The notes: generated by a model from the sequence alone, not told the origin. DNA of 64,000 bases from Acestrorhynchus altus (GCA_034509495.1 CM067508.1:36414523-36478522), one strand, 5' to 3'. Counted from the stretch's first letter, positions 1 to 10,372 are shown. Made by a program: numbers and translations.

Positions 1-1463
1 CATCTAATATTTTATTCAGAAGACAAATCACAGATCAAAAGTAAACTGAGAGAATGAATCATTTAAAGGGAAAATGTTTCAAAATTTCATGGCGTCAACA
101 AATCCCAAAAAAGTTGGGACAAGGCCATTTTTACGACTGTGTGGCGTCCCCGCTTCTTCTTACAACACTCAGCAGACGTCTGGGAACAGAGGAGACCAGT
201 TTCTCCAGTTTAGAAATAGGAATGCTCTCCCATTCATGTCTAATACAGGCCTCTAACTCTTCAATCGTCTTGGGCTTCTTTGTGGCACCTTCCTCTTTAT
301 GATGCTCCAAATGTTCTCTGTAGGTGAAGGATCTGGACTGCAGGCTGGTCATCTCAGTACCCGGATCCTTCTCCTACATAGCCACGATGTTATGATTGCT
401 GCAGAATGTGGTCTGGCATTGTCTTGTTGAAAAATGCAGGGTCTTCCCTGAAAGAGATGACGTCTAGATGGGAGCATATGTTGTTCTAGAACCTGAACAC
501 AGTTCTCTGCATTAATGGTGTCTTTCCAGACATGCGAGCTGCCCATTCCATCAGTGCTGCAGGCTTCTGAACAGACCGTTGATAACAACTCGGGTTCTCC
601 TTGTCCTCTGTGGTCCAGATGACATGGCGTCCCAGTGTCCCATAAAGAACTTCAAATCGTGACTCATCTGACCACAGAACAGTCGTCCATTTTGCCACAC
701 TCCATTTTAAATGACCCCTGGTCAACGTCTGGCAAACGTCTGAGCTTGTGGAGCTGGTTTAGAAATGTCTTCGTCTTTGCCCTGTAGAGTTTCAGCTGGC
801 AGCGGAAGACGGCACGGTGGATTGTGTTCACTGACGATGCTTTCTGGAAGTGTCCCTGAGCACGTTCTGTGATTTCCTGGACAGTGACGTTCCTGTTTGA
901 GGTGCAGTGACGTTTAAGGGTCCAGAGATCACGAGCATCCAGAAGAGTTTTACAACCTTGATCCTCACGCTCAGCGATTGTTCCAGATTCTCTGACTCTT
1001 TTGATGATGTTCTGCAGGTTTTTGATGCTGTTTTACGCTGTGTAACACCGTTCTGGTATTGCTGCACTATCTTTCTGTGTAACGATGGTGGAACCGGTGA
1101 TCCTCTGACCATCTTGGCTTCAGAGAGACACTGACACTGTGAGAAGCTCTTTTTATACCCAATCATGTTGTCAATTGTGCTAATTAGTGTTAATTGTCGT
1201 CCAGCTGTTCGTTATGTGCTCAATTTCTTTTTTCAGACACTTATTGCTGCTTGTCCCAACTGTTTTGGGATTTGTTGACACTGAAATTTTGAATCAACAT
1301 ATTTTTCCTTTAAAATGATTAATTCTCTCAGATTAAACGTTTGATCTGTGATTTGTGTTCTATTCTGAATAAAATATTGACATTTTCTGTCTCCACATCA
1401 CTGCATTCAGTTTTTATTCACAATATGTTTAGTGTCCCAACTTTTTTGGAATCCAGTTTGTAC
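1..1463 (-). mobile_element. Tc1/mariner-type DNA transposon, outer left end beyond the window
   Basis: The two ends form a long imperfect inverted repeat. The left end reads AAATCCCAAAAAAGTTGGGA near 102-120 and the right end carries its complement near 1253-1275. The right inverted repeat holds a second, outer copy of the TGTCCCAACTTTTTTGGAAT motif near 1434-1453, followed by a TA at about 1461, the usual Tc1 target. The left outer copy is missing because the window starts inside the repeat. A broken transposase lies between the ends on the - strand. Class is supported by both ends and coding remains; the exact family is not resolved. Confidence 0.88.
131..1112 (-). pseudogene. Tc1-type DDE transposase, frameshifted
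   Basis: Translated in pieces on the - strand, this covers nearly a whole Tc1 transposase (about 327 codons; the family is about 340). The start I chose is the ATG whose complement is at 1110-1112, before an N-terminal DNA-binding region. Next come LWSDESRF (first catalytic Asp region), FQQDNARPH (second Asp) and SPDPSPTENIW (catalytic Glu). These lie in three different frames, with breaks near 480-590 and 350, so no intact protein can be made. The C-terminus near 131-200 contains WESIPISKLEKLV, typical of the family. It once cut and pasted the element at TA sites; now it is inactive. Confidence 0.88.
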
Positions 1464-1938
1464 ACTGATAAGCCATAACATTAGTACCACTTACAGCTGT
1501 AGTGAAGAACACTGCTGATCTGGTTCCACTGTCTCCTGTGGAGGGTGGAGATATCGGTCAGTAAGTGAACAGTCAGGTCTGGAAGTTGATGCTGAAGCAG
1601 GAAAAATGGACAAGTGTTAGAATCTGAAACACTGTGACAAGAATGTGATGTTCTAGACAATTGGGTCAGAACCTCTCCAGAAGATCACACACATATTGTG
1701 GGGGGATCCAGGTATGCAGTGGTCAGTACCAACCAAAAATAATCCAAGGAAGCACAACTGGTGACAGTGTCATGGGCTCCAAGGCTCACAGATGCTCATG
1801 GAGGTCCCACCTCACAACTAACAGGACTTGTGGAGGTTGTGGAGGTCCATGCCTCGATGGGTCAGAACTGCTGTGGTGAAACGAGTGGGACCTACTCAAT
1901 ATTAGGCAGGTGGCTTTATTGTTATGGTTGATTGGGTT
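1463..1938 (+). mobile_element. Internally deleted Tc1-type transposon remnant
   Basis: The left end reads ACTGATAAGCCATAACATTA and the right end (about 1915-1938) reads GTTATGGTTGATTGGGTTAT, an approximate inverted repeat. In between are only the 5' part of a Tc1-type transposase region (decayed, about 1600-1790) and the 3' part (about 1795-1895). The middle of a typically 1.6 kb element is gone. A second decayed copy of the same family is at 50995-51340. Strand is that of the former transposase. Confidence 0.72.
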
Positions 1939-1961
1939 ATACTCTGTTTATTCCAAGTTCA

Positions 1962-2010
<49 letters not shown>
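1962..2010. repeat. (CA)n microsatellite
   Basis: An uninterrupted CA run of about 24 units just downstream of the Tc1 remnant. No gene lies between it and the GT tract at 2201. Confidence 0.97.
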
Positions 2011-2015
<5 letters not shown>

Positions 2016-2197
2016 AGTACACTACTGATAGGAGTATATCATACAGAACAGTATGGTGTGTGGGTGGGTGGGGTATATATATGTGATTGGGGGGGTCAGA
2101 CTGGGGTCAGGGTTCAAACAGTAAACATTAAATGTGTAATCTGTCTGATCTCCTGCTGAACTAGTGAGGAGTGAGTTATTTAGGGAAAGCTGTAACA

Positions 2198-2200
<3 letters not shown>

Positions 2201-2264
<64 letters not shown>
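2201..2264. repeat. (GT)n microsatellite
   Basis: An uninterrupted GT run of about 32 units. It is complementary to the CA tract at 1962-2010, 190 bp away, so the single strand could fold back. Confidence 0.97.
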
Positions 2265-2269
<5 letters not shown>

Positions 2270-2594
2270 TTCTCTGATACTCAGACAGAAATATTGAGAC
2301 TGGATTTTATCGCTATAATAACAAACCCTTCAGCCTCCAGCACAGACATACAGCAGACCTGATTACAACCAAACCCTTCAACCACCCACGTCTCCCTCCG
2401 CCCCTCCCGACCCCCACCCTCCTCTGGCTTTCAGTTCAGCTACAGATCAGACTCTGTTAATGATCATTAATATAGAAACATTTAGTCATTATCAATACTG
2501 ATCAACAATAAAATACTCATCAGTCCAGTGTCCTCTAATCTAATCAATAAAACAGCTCACGCTGACATCTATTGTTGAACAAACTGCTGAAAAA
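2265..2594. other. Unannotated spacer, no gene seen
   Basis: I see no reading frame, repeat or conserved motif here apart from a C-rich patch near 2390-2425. Confidence 0.6.
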
Positions 2595-4342
2595 CCATCA
2601 CTAAACCATTACTTAACCATCACTAAACCATTACTAAACCATTACTAAACCATTATTGAAGCATTACTAAACCATTACTAAACCATTACTTAACCATCAC
2701 TAAACCATTACGAAACCATTACTAAACCATTATTGAAGCATTACTAAACCATTACTTAACCATCACTAAACCATCACTAAACCATTACTAAACCATTACT
2801 AAACCATTATTGAAGCATTACTAAGCCATTACTAAACCATTACTGAACCATTACTAAACCATTACTGAACCATTATTGAAGCATTACTGAACCATTACTT
2901 AACCATCACTAAACCATTACTAAACCATTATTGAAGCATTACTAAACCATTACTTAACCATAACTAAACCATTACTAAACCATTATTGAAGCATTACTAA
3001 ACCATTACTAAACCATTACTGAACCATTACTGAACCATTATTGAAGCATTATTGAAGCATTACTTAACCATCACTAAACCATTACTAAATCATTACTAAT
3101 CCATTACTGAACCATTATTGAAGCATTACTAAACCATTACTTAACCATCACTAAACCATTACTAAACCATTACTGAACCATTATTGAAGCATTACTAAAC
3201 CATTACTTAACCATCACTAAACCATTACTAAACCATTACTAAACCATTATTGAAGCATTATTAAACCATTACTAAACCATTACTGAACCATTACTGAACC
3301 ATTATTGCTGCATTACTAAACCATTACTTAACCATTACTGAACCATTATTGAAGCATTACTAAACCATTACTTAACCATCACTAAACCATTACTAAAGCA
3401 TTATTGAAGCATTACTGAACCATCACTAAACCATTACTAAACCATTACTAAACCATTACTAAACCTTTACTGAACCATTACTAAACCTTTACTCAACCAT
3501 TACTAAACCAGTACTGAACTATTATTTGAACCATTACTAAACCATTACTAAACCTTTACTGAACCATTACTAAACCATTACTGAACCATTACTGAACCAT
3601 TATTGAAGCATTACTAAACCATTATTGAAGCATTACTAAACCATTACTAAACCATCACTAAACATTACTAAACCATTACTAAACCATTACTAAACCATTA
3701 CTGAACCATTATTGAAGCATTACTAAACCATTACTAAACCATTACTTAACCATCACTAAACCATTCCTAAACCATTATTGAACCATTACTAAACCATTAC
3801 TGAACCATTATTGAAGCAGTACTAAACCATTACTTAACCATCACTAAACCATTACTAAAGCATTATTGAAGCATTACTGAACCATTACTGAACCATCACT
3901 AAACCATTACTAAACCATTACTAAACCTTTACTGAACCATTACTAAACCTTTACTGAACCATTACTAAACCATTACTGAACCATTACTAAACCATTACTA
4001 AACCATTACTAAACCATCACTGAACATTTCTAAACCATTACTAAACCATTACTAAACCTTTACTGAACCATTACTAAACCATTACTGAACCATTATTGAA
4101 GCATTACTAAACCATTACTAAACCATCACTAAACCATCACTAAACCATTACTGTACCATTACTGAACCATTACTAAATCATTACTGAAGTATTACTGAAG
4201 TATTACTGAACTGTTACTAATCCATTACTAAATCATTACTGAAGTATTACTAAACTGTTACTAAACCATTACTAATCCATTACTAAATCATTACTAAACC
4301 ATTACTAATCCATTACTAAATCATTACTAAACCGTTACTGAA
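2595..4342. repeat. 11-bp satellite array (CCATTACTAAA type), about 159 units
   Basis: The unit CCATTACTAAA and close variants (CCATTATTGAA, GCATTACTAAA, CCATTACTTAA, CCATCACTAAA, CCATTACTGAA) run head to tail for about 1.75 kb. The variants recur in fixed order: ATTGAA unit, GCATT unit, CTTAA unit, CATCACT unit, plain unit. This gives a 55-bp higher-order period seen many times between 2640 and 3870. Edges degrade into TCATTACTAAA and CTGAAGTATTA forms, as expected for array margins. All three + strand frames contain many stops. Confidence 0.96.
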
Positions 4343-5023
4343 CGTTTTCAGACATTGTGAAATATATCTGATAAACATTTTGAATCAGTGTGTTAATATA
4401 AGAGTAATTCAGTTCTTTAATGAGGATTTTAACGGCAGGCCTGAACCTGGAGCTCAAGCAGGAGCAGAGCTGCAGCACAGCGGAGGAGCAGTGACCTCTG
4501 CTGGGGAGATGGTCCCGGACCCCCTTTGGGCAGAAATATGTTCACAGATCCAAAATATATGAATGTATGAAAACAGCCAAAAATAGATGTTCCATATATT
4601 TTGACCAGTGTGTGATCAGGGGAGGTGGTTCTTACGGTTCGTTGTCTAGCACCCCATTCTCTCAGGTCTGTGTTCGTTAAGGTGGGTGAGGAGGCGGTTC
4701 TGCCATGTTTTGTTCGTGTGGACTGGTTGGATTTAGAAGCACAGCAGATATAATAGATCAGATGGGGCTGGTCGGTTCTGGAGTGGGAGATGGGTTCTCT
4801 GTATGTGGATCTTCAGTTAGGTAGATCATCGCTGCCCAAACAGAGAATCCTGAAAGATGTCCTCTCTCTGGTTCTGAAGACCACTCTCCGTGAAGACCAG
4901 GGTCAGCACCACTGCTCCTTTGAGAAGGACTCAAAAATCCATCCTGCCGTACAGATTAATCTCACTGGGACCAGTAAACATCAGCACTGGACATTACAGG
5001 ACGGGACGTTTTACACTTCAGTA
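4343..5023. other. Unique sequence, no gene seen
   Basis: Only short reading frames without recognisable domains. I see no repeat structure or splice-flanked conserved exon. Confidence 0.5.
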
Positions 5024-5031
5024 ATTTAGAC

Positions 5032-5188
5032 CAGTGATTCTCAGTCCCAGTCCTGGAGAACCACTGTACTGCTTGATGAAGAGTTTCACACCTGATCCAA
5101 CTACTGAACCAACTAATTCCCAGTGAACTGGGAATGATACAGCAAGGAAAACTAAAACCAGTAGGACAGCGGTTCTCCAGTACCACCG
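5032..5188. mobile_element. Short hAT-like MITE (157 bp)
   Basis: The left end starts CAGTGATTCTCAGTCCCAGT and the right end, read on the other strand, starts CGGTGGTACTGGAGAACCGC. Both contain CTGGAGAACC(A/G)CTGT, so the element is a near-palindrome. It is flanked by ATTTAGAC (5024-5031) and CTTTAGAC (5189-5196), an 8-bp target duplication with one mismatch. An 8-bp duplication and a CAG(T/G)G-type end are hallmarks of the hAT superfamily. No coding capacity. Confidence 0.65.
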
Positions 5189-5284
5189 CTTTAGACTGTT
5201 ACACCTAAACACTGTAAAGGTTCACCCTCATCTAGTTAAGTCATCTAATCACTTTCATTGCCTAGTACCTTTAGATTGATGTAC

Positions 5285-5600
5285 CAGAAGGGACAGGACA
5301 AGACTAGCAGAATAGGAGTGGGACGGCTGTGGGATTTAGATAGGAGGTGGATATGGTGGGATGGAGTGAGAAAGAAAGATGAAAAGAGTGGGACAGGAGG
5401 AGTGGCAGGGTAGGACGGAGTGGGACATGGAGTGGGATAGAAGGAAGAGCAGGAAGAACAGGATGGGACCAATAGTGGAGATGAAGGAGGACAAAGTGTG
5501 ACTGGAGGAAAGGCACGCTGGGACAGAATGAGAGTGGGGGTGGGGACCCGAGGAAGATAAAGTGAGAATGAGACGTGGGACAAAGGGCAGGATGGACTGA
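5285..5600. repeat. Purine-rich degenerate repeat tract
   Basis: The + strand is strongly purine-biased, with recurring GAGTGGGAC, GGGACAGGA and GGAGGAGTGG words. Long open frames on the - strand here are Ser/Pro/Leu/His-rich and come from this bias; I do not consider them genes. Confidence 0.75.
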
Positions 5601-6026
5601 CTCATTACTTCTGTGTCTGTCTATTAGATCACCTGACTCTGATGGAGGTGGGGTTTGGTTCCTCGTGGCTCCTTCACCACTCTGCATGTGCAGTGAGGGT
5701 GTGGTTCCTGTCTGATGGAGGGAACAGTACAGTACAGGTGTTTGAGGTGGATGAAGGATGGTTACACACATCGGCTCTATGGAGCTGGAGAACCTTTTCT
5801 TTTTGGATTCTGAAACATTCTCAGTGACTGACAGAGACAGTCGGCGCACTGTCCGTGTTCTTTTCCTGCAGGTGTCCCCTACACCTACACCTCCACCTTC
5901 AGGTGCAGTCTCTCTCCTCTAAGCCCGGTCTCCTGCTCTGTGGGTCACACTGGGACATCTGAAATCTTACACTCATGATGATGGTGGTTATGGTGTCTCT
6001 CATAATACTGTACCTGCTGATTTCAG

Positions 6027-6173
6027 GCAGCAGAGACACAGAGTTCACTGAGGAACAGGAAGCTGCACTTCAGCAGAAGCTCTCTGATCTCACCGTCACT
6101 AAACTGTCCAAGTGTTTACTCTTTCCACTGTGTCCTTCAGAGCTCTACGGTCTCCTGATCCACCAGCCTGAAG
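6027..6173 (+). CDS. Possible exon of an unidentified gene
   Basis: An acceptor (CTGATTTCAG) is followed by an open stretch containing FTEEQEAALQQKLSDL and then CPSELYGLL, ending at a GTGAAG donor (an alternative donor is at 6186). The composition looks like a real soluble, partly helical segment. I do not recognise the protein. In other vertebrates a ciliary EF-hand gene (CABCOCO1) is a near neighbour of TMEM26, so this could be an exon of that neighbour, but that is a guess from position only. No companion exon was found in 5600-7000. Confidence 0.3.
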
Positions 6174-6596
6174 GTGAAGACTCAGGTGTGTATGCAAACC
6201 ACACTTCAGATCAGATCCGTCTCCCAACCCTGGTATGAACCTTCATCTACAGACCGTCACTCCAACAAAAGCAGGACCAACTCCTTTTATAAAGTTAGTC
6301 AGTGCGTCCATGACTGGTACCTTATTCATATAAAGACATATCGATATTTTACAATCGGAGGATATCAGTGTAATTATCAGTCACTTTAATTACAGTAATA
6401 AAGTACAGACGGCAGCGGTGTGGGAATGTGGTGCAGTGCTGCCCTCTAGTGGTAGAACAGCAGCAGTGCTGAGGCTGAAGCTCCTCTCCTGCATTGGTCT
6501 CACTGACTCTTATAGAACCAGAACAGTTCTATACAACACCAGATGGGTTCCACTATAATGTCTGAGAACCGTGTAAAACCCTTTACCTGTAAGCTG

Positions 6597-6598
<2 letters not shown>
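6174..6598. other. Intergenic sequence upstream of tmem26
   Basis: No coding signal. The sequence contains the phrase GCTGCCCTCTAGTGG at about 6439-6453, a kind often found in dispersed repeats, but no boundaries can be drawn. Confidence 0.4.

Positions 6599-6660
<62 letters not shown>
6599..6660. repeat. (GT)n microsatellite
   Basis: GT run of about 31 units with one GTAT interruption, upstream of tmem26. Confidence 0.96.
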
Positions 6661-6664
<4 letters not shown>

Positions 6665-6786
6665 AACCCTCCATTCTTCTACAGACAGCAGTGTTTTAAC
6701 CCTTCTGTTAAACTGAGTAATAAACAGCAGCTGTGTGTTAACACACATTTACACCCATCATCTACCACCACATGTACACAACACTT

Positions 6787-6831
<45 letters not shown>
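6787..6831. repeat. (TTG)n microsatellite
   Basis: About 15 TTG units, upstream of tmem26. Confidence 0.96.
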
Positions 6832-6978
6832 ACAGCTGGACTGTGTCAGTGCTGGACTGTATTCCGGACTGTATGTCAGACCAATAGGCAGTGAGGATGT
6901 CCCTCCACCCCCACAGTGAGTGTGTGCACCCCCTCTCACCGAGTTTCCCTGTTCACAGGCTCTGAGCAGCAGAGTGAG

Positions 6979-6981
<3 letters not shown>

Positions 6982-7018
<37 letters not shown>
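6982..7018. repeat. (GT)n tract abutting the tmem26 start codon
   Basis: GT run ending six bases before the ATG at 7024, so it probably lies in the 5' untranslated region. The bases right before the ATG (GTGCAGT) also contain an AG that could act as a splice acceptor for an upstream non-coding exon. Confidence 0.93.
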
Positions 7019-7019
<1 letters not shown>

Positions 7020-7023
7020 CAGT

Positions 7024-7214
7024 ATGCTGCTGGTGAAGTTTGTGTGTGCTGTTCTGACCCGTGCTCTGTTCCTGCTGCTGGCTCTGCTGGCGGTGTGGAG
7101 AGTGACCTGGGTGAAGAGTGACCGCTGGTACTGGCTCCTGACCACATTGTATCTCCCCCTCCTACTGGAGACCATCATCACCCTCAAACGCCGGAGTGGA
7201 CATGAGTACAAGTG
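7024..7214 (+). CDS. tmem26: tmem26 coding exon 1
   Basis: Encodes residues 1-63 plus two bases of Trp64. The ATG at 7024 is chosen because it is the only in-frame Met just before the first hydrophobic segment and the N-terminus then aligns in length with TMEM26 proteins. The donor is TG|GTGAGA at 7215. A CA tract (7230-7273) begins soon after the donor. Confidence 0.9.
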
Positions 7215-7230
7215 GTGAGAACCCAGTAAA

Positions 7231-7275
<45 letters not shown>

Positions 7276-8050
7276 CAGATGTTCCTGTATCTATAACTGA
7301 GGTTGTGACACAGCAGGGTTCTGCATGCTCTTACTGAAGAATGCAGCTCAGGGCTGGACTTTAAGGAGTTACACACATTTGTTGTTAGAACATCACACCG
7401 GGAATGAACTTCAGAACCGGGTCTCTGAGTAATAAAGCTGTAATGCAGATTACGACCAGAACCATAGTCTTAAACAGGGTCCTAAAATGTTCTTTAGTAA
7501 AGTCATTGTTCAGTGTGTAGAACCAGAACAACTCAAATAACAACCTGGATGCTGAAATGGTTCTTTGACTGGTTTAACGTTCTTCATGATGCTGAAAATC
7601 ATTCATTGAAGAACACCAAACATGTTCACCAAAAATGTTCTAGTATGGCAAAGAACCCTGTCCAGTACTATGTAGAACCTTTTTTTTTTTTAGAGCTACA
7701 GTCTCTCAGAACAAAATCCTGGTTCTGATGTTTACTTTCTGGACCCAGATTCCCCATCTGTGCTTAGAAGTGTCTCCAATCAGACCAGTTAAACCAGTAT
7801 TAAACACAGACATCAGCTGCTGGTTAAATGTTGTCAGTGTGTCTTAGTTTAGTTCAGTGAGGTTCTGTCCGGTCTGCTCTGGACTGGTTCCACTACAGAC
7901 TGTTCAGATCTAAATGATCCAAACTGTCCGGACGCTGCTTACTGAGGTTTACTGGGAAGGTTGGGAATTTGGATTCGGTTTATCTGTTCTGGAATCTGAA
8001 CTTTCCCATACAACCCTGCCCCCACATCCTGCTGCTATTGTTGGTGCTTA

Positions 8051-8102
<52 letters not shown>

Positions 8103-8237
8103 GTTTTCTCCAGCTATCCTCTTCTTTCTCATTAGTATTATTCCATCCATCTGGATCCTGGAGCTTCATCACCAAGAGAACAAGTTCAGCGATCCACAGG
8201 TTACACACACACACACACACACCCACACACACACACA

Positions 8238-8270
<33 letters not shown>

Positions 8271-10292
8271 TCCACCCCATGCACACCACCTACAACTTCT
8301 ATAATGCCTACACTCTACACCGCCTTCATCTCCAACACATCTTACACCACCTGCATCTCCCACACCTTCTGCACTATAAACAGTGGCTACAGCTTCATGA
8401 AGACCTGGTTGTAGGTAAGGAGTGCACTCTCTGTGTTCCAGTGTAAGAAGCTGGACTCGTGGAACAATGTGCAGAGCATGATGGAGTTGTTCAACAGCAC
8501 ACTGCAGAACCACACATTAAAGGTAACCCCACATTAGCCTCGTATCTCCAGACCTGACCCTTCACCAAACTATGCCGTAATCAGAGTGTGTGTGTGTGTG
8601 TGTCTTTGTTGTATTAATGTGTGTGTGTTTGTGTGTGTGTGTGTCTCATAGAAAATAGAGAGCATCCTGTCCACTGTGTGTGCGAACGACTGGATCCTCG
8701 CCCTCCATCAGGTCCTGCTCATTCTCCTCATCCTGGGGAAGTGGCTCCTCCCCCTGGGGGGCGGGGTCACACGAGACGAGCTGTCTCAGCTGCTGCTGAT
8801 TTTCGTGGGCACGGCTGCCGACATCCTGGAATTCACCAGCGAGACGCTGTCTGATGTGAAGTGTGTATTTCCTCGACCCTCTTAAGAGTCACTTTCTTTC
8901 CGAGAGCTTGGCCTCGTCCCAATCCGAGCTCAGACACATTAGTGGACGTAGTGCAGGTCCCCGCTCGAATCCATCTGTGATTGATGTTAACGTGGACATA
9001 TCTCGCTCTGCTGTCCAGGTTCCTTTCACACCTTTAAAAAGTGACCCACGCGTGGCATTCGTGTGAACAGTTCACGCTCGGCCCCCGGAGGTCATTCGGT
9101 CACTTTGTCTTTGACACTGCAGCCACGGCCTCCCACAGCCACATTCGGCCATTTCATTAGGAACGCGGAGCTGTATGTTTCAGTTAGAGCAGAGACGTCG
9201 GCCCAAATACTCGTGAGGTGTGTTACATCACTATCCCACCACTGACCACCTCCCTCGCTGCTGTCGTCTGTTTTCCCTTCTCCTCGGAGCGCAGTTATGA
9301 GGAACGCTGAGTCACATTGTCGGAATTCGTCTGGCTGTTCAGAGTCACTTGGAGTCTGATATGGATTGAATTTCAGTACCACATATGAAAGTGGAATTGA
9401 ACATGTCCAGACGTTTCCACACAGACTTGGGTCGTTTGGCAACAACTAGAACTTACTAACGGACATCTAGACGCTTGAGTTCGAGACAGATATCGTTCTG
9501 TGGATACACTCGTGAACGAGGTGGTGGAGCTCACTTGTGCAAGAACATTAGATCGTCAGGGTGGCAGGTTTCCCATCTAGAGTTACACTTTATTCTCCTA
9601 ATATCATTTGTCTTGTTAACCCTAAAGGGGGACAGTTATTGGACAGTATTTTTTCCTCTTCTGACACATTTTACAGAGTAAATCTCTGCAGACTTCCTGC
9701 CAAATCAACATCTCAAGACTTGCACGGAGCTGAAAGTGCCTTTACAAGCTCCAGACCAACTGTGTGGTTTCCTTCGGCTGCAGGTGGCGCTGGTGAGATT
9801 TATGATGTGACGAAGAGTGAGATCCGTGATCGCAGCTCTAACTGTGGTCCTTTATGACAGCAGGACAGAGCTGTAGAGTGGACGGGTTTCTCCATATTTC
9901 TCAAAATAGTTCTTTTTCCATTTTTGCAGAAAGCCACAGATACCTCCTCAAAGTGGTCATGACGCCTCTTTTTTTAATCAACCAATCACAGGCTTTGTCT
10001 CGTAGCCTTTACCTTTTTCCAGCGTCAACACTGTTCCAGCTCGGGAATACCGGTTGTGATTGGCACCGGTATTCTTCCGAACAGCCTATAGATTCTCTCT
10101 GCCGGCTGTCTTTACATCCGTTTTGTGTTCCATCTAGTAACACATTCTAAACCATGTGGGATACCATAGCAACCCTGCCCGCCTCCAGCACTGTGACGTG
10201 TGTGTGTTACAGGGAGAACAGTCCTCAGCTGGTGTATATAATCCTGGCAGTGTGGACATGGAGCATGCTGCAGTTTCCTCTGCACCTGGCAG
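7024..10292 (+). CDS. tmem26: Transmembrane protein 26, first five coding exons (3' end missing)
   Basis: Five exons join in frame: 7024-7214, 8103-8199, 8442-8522, 8652-8860 and 10213-10292 (658 nt, 219 full codons), all with GT-AG introns. The protein shows the TMEM26 pattern: a membrane segment at residues 5-25 followed by WRVT, a second near 36-54 (PLLLETIITL), a third near 66-84 (FSPAILFFLISIIPSIW), then a short loop with two N-glycosylation sites (N114, N119). After this come a segment near 133-155, the family signature TRDELSQLLLIFVGTAADIL (about 160-180) and a sixth segment in exon 5. The family is about 370 residues, so the last exon (about 150 residues) is absent; a 500-N gap follows 80 bp after exon 5. 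Function in the family is poorly known. Fish can have more than one copy, and I cannot tell which this is. Confidence 0.92.
7230..7273. repeat. (CA)n microsatellite in tmem26 intron 1
   Basis: CA-rich run starting 15 bp after the exon 1 donor, with one CATA interruption. Confidence 0.94.
7274..8052. other. tmem26 intron 1, middle part
   Basis: Intron sequence with no coding signal. Around 7440-7720 it has several GAACC, GGTTCTTT and AAGAACC words and a 12-T run, which suggests an old palindromic MITE, but I could not fix its ends. Confidence 0.5.
8053..8101. repeat. (GT)n tract running into the tmem26 exon 2 acceptor
   Basis: About 24 GT units; the last TGTAG is the splice acceptor of exon 2. 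There is no ordinary pyrimidine tract between repeat and acceptor. Confidence 0.96.
8103..8199 (+). CDS. tmem26: tmem26 coding exon 2
   Basis: 97 nt, completing Trp64 and encoding to residue 96: the third membrane segment, then LELHH and a charged stretch. Acceptor TGTAG|G and donor CAG|GTTACA. It sits between a 49-bp GT tract upstream and a 68-bp CA-rich tract that begins three bases after the donor GT. Skipping this exon would shift the frame. Confidence 0.9.
8203..8270. repeat. (CA)n-rich tract just after tmem26 exon 2
   Basis: CA repeats with CCCA and CAAACA interruptions, complementary to the GT tract on the other side of exon 2. Confidence 0.95.
8442..8522 (+). CDS. tmem26: tmem26 coding exon 3
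   Basis: 81 nt, residues 97-123, acceptor TTCCAG|T and donor AAAG|GTAACC. It encodes a polar loop containing FNSTLQNHT with two overlapping-range N-glycosylation sites (NST, NHT), which suggests this loop faces the lumen or outside. This loop is variable in the family, so it is less certain than exons 1, 2, 4 and 5; frame and splice sites fit on both sides. Confidence 0.78.
8586..8645. repeat. (GT)n tracts upstream of tmem26 exon 4
   Basis: Two GT runs split by TCTTTGTTGTATTAAT. The second leads to the acceptor TCTCATAG at 8644-8651. Confidence 0.9.
8652..8860 (+). CDS. tmem26: tmem26 coding exon 4
   Basis: 209 nt, residue 124 to the first two bases of Lys193. It holds the fourth membrane segment (LHQVLLILLILGKWLLP), the TRDELSQLLLIFVGTAADIL signature and EFTSETL. 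The donor is AA|GTGTGT. This is the most diagnostic part of the gene for the TMEM26 family. Confidence 0.93.
8861..10212. other. tmem26 intron 4
   Basis: 1,352 bp with no microsatellite and only short reading frames. It has a perfect 9-bp inverted repeat, GAATACCGG at 10045-10053 and CCGGTATTC at 10066-10074, with a 12-base spacer. No other structure seen. Confidence 0.7.
10213..10292 (+). CDS. tmem26: tmem26 coding exon 5
   Basis: 80 nt, completing Lys193 and reaching residue 219 plus one base. It encodes ENSPQLVYIILAVWTWSMLQ, the family's last clearly conserved membrane segment before the final exon. Acceptor TTACAG|G, donor G|GTGAGC at 10293. The continuing exon is not in the window. Confidence 0.92.
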
Positions 10293-10372
10293 GTGAGCGC
10301 TTACCTGTAATCCCCAAACCTACACCCTCCATCACTCTCTGCCCCTCCCTCACATCACACTCTCTAACCCCC

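Noticed and set aside
5304..5849. 181-codon Ser/Pro/Leu-rich reading frame on the - strand
   Set aside because: It follows a purine-rich repeat on the + strand and has no domain or splice context.
8035..8513. Cys/Val/His/Thr repeat proteins
   Set aside because: Translations of GT/CA microsatellites overlapping tmem26 exons and introns.
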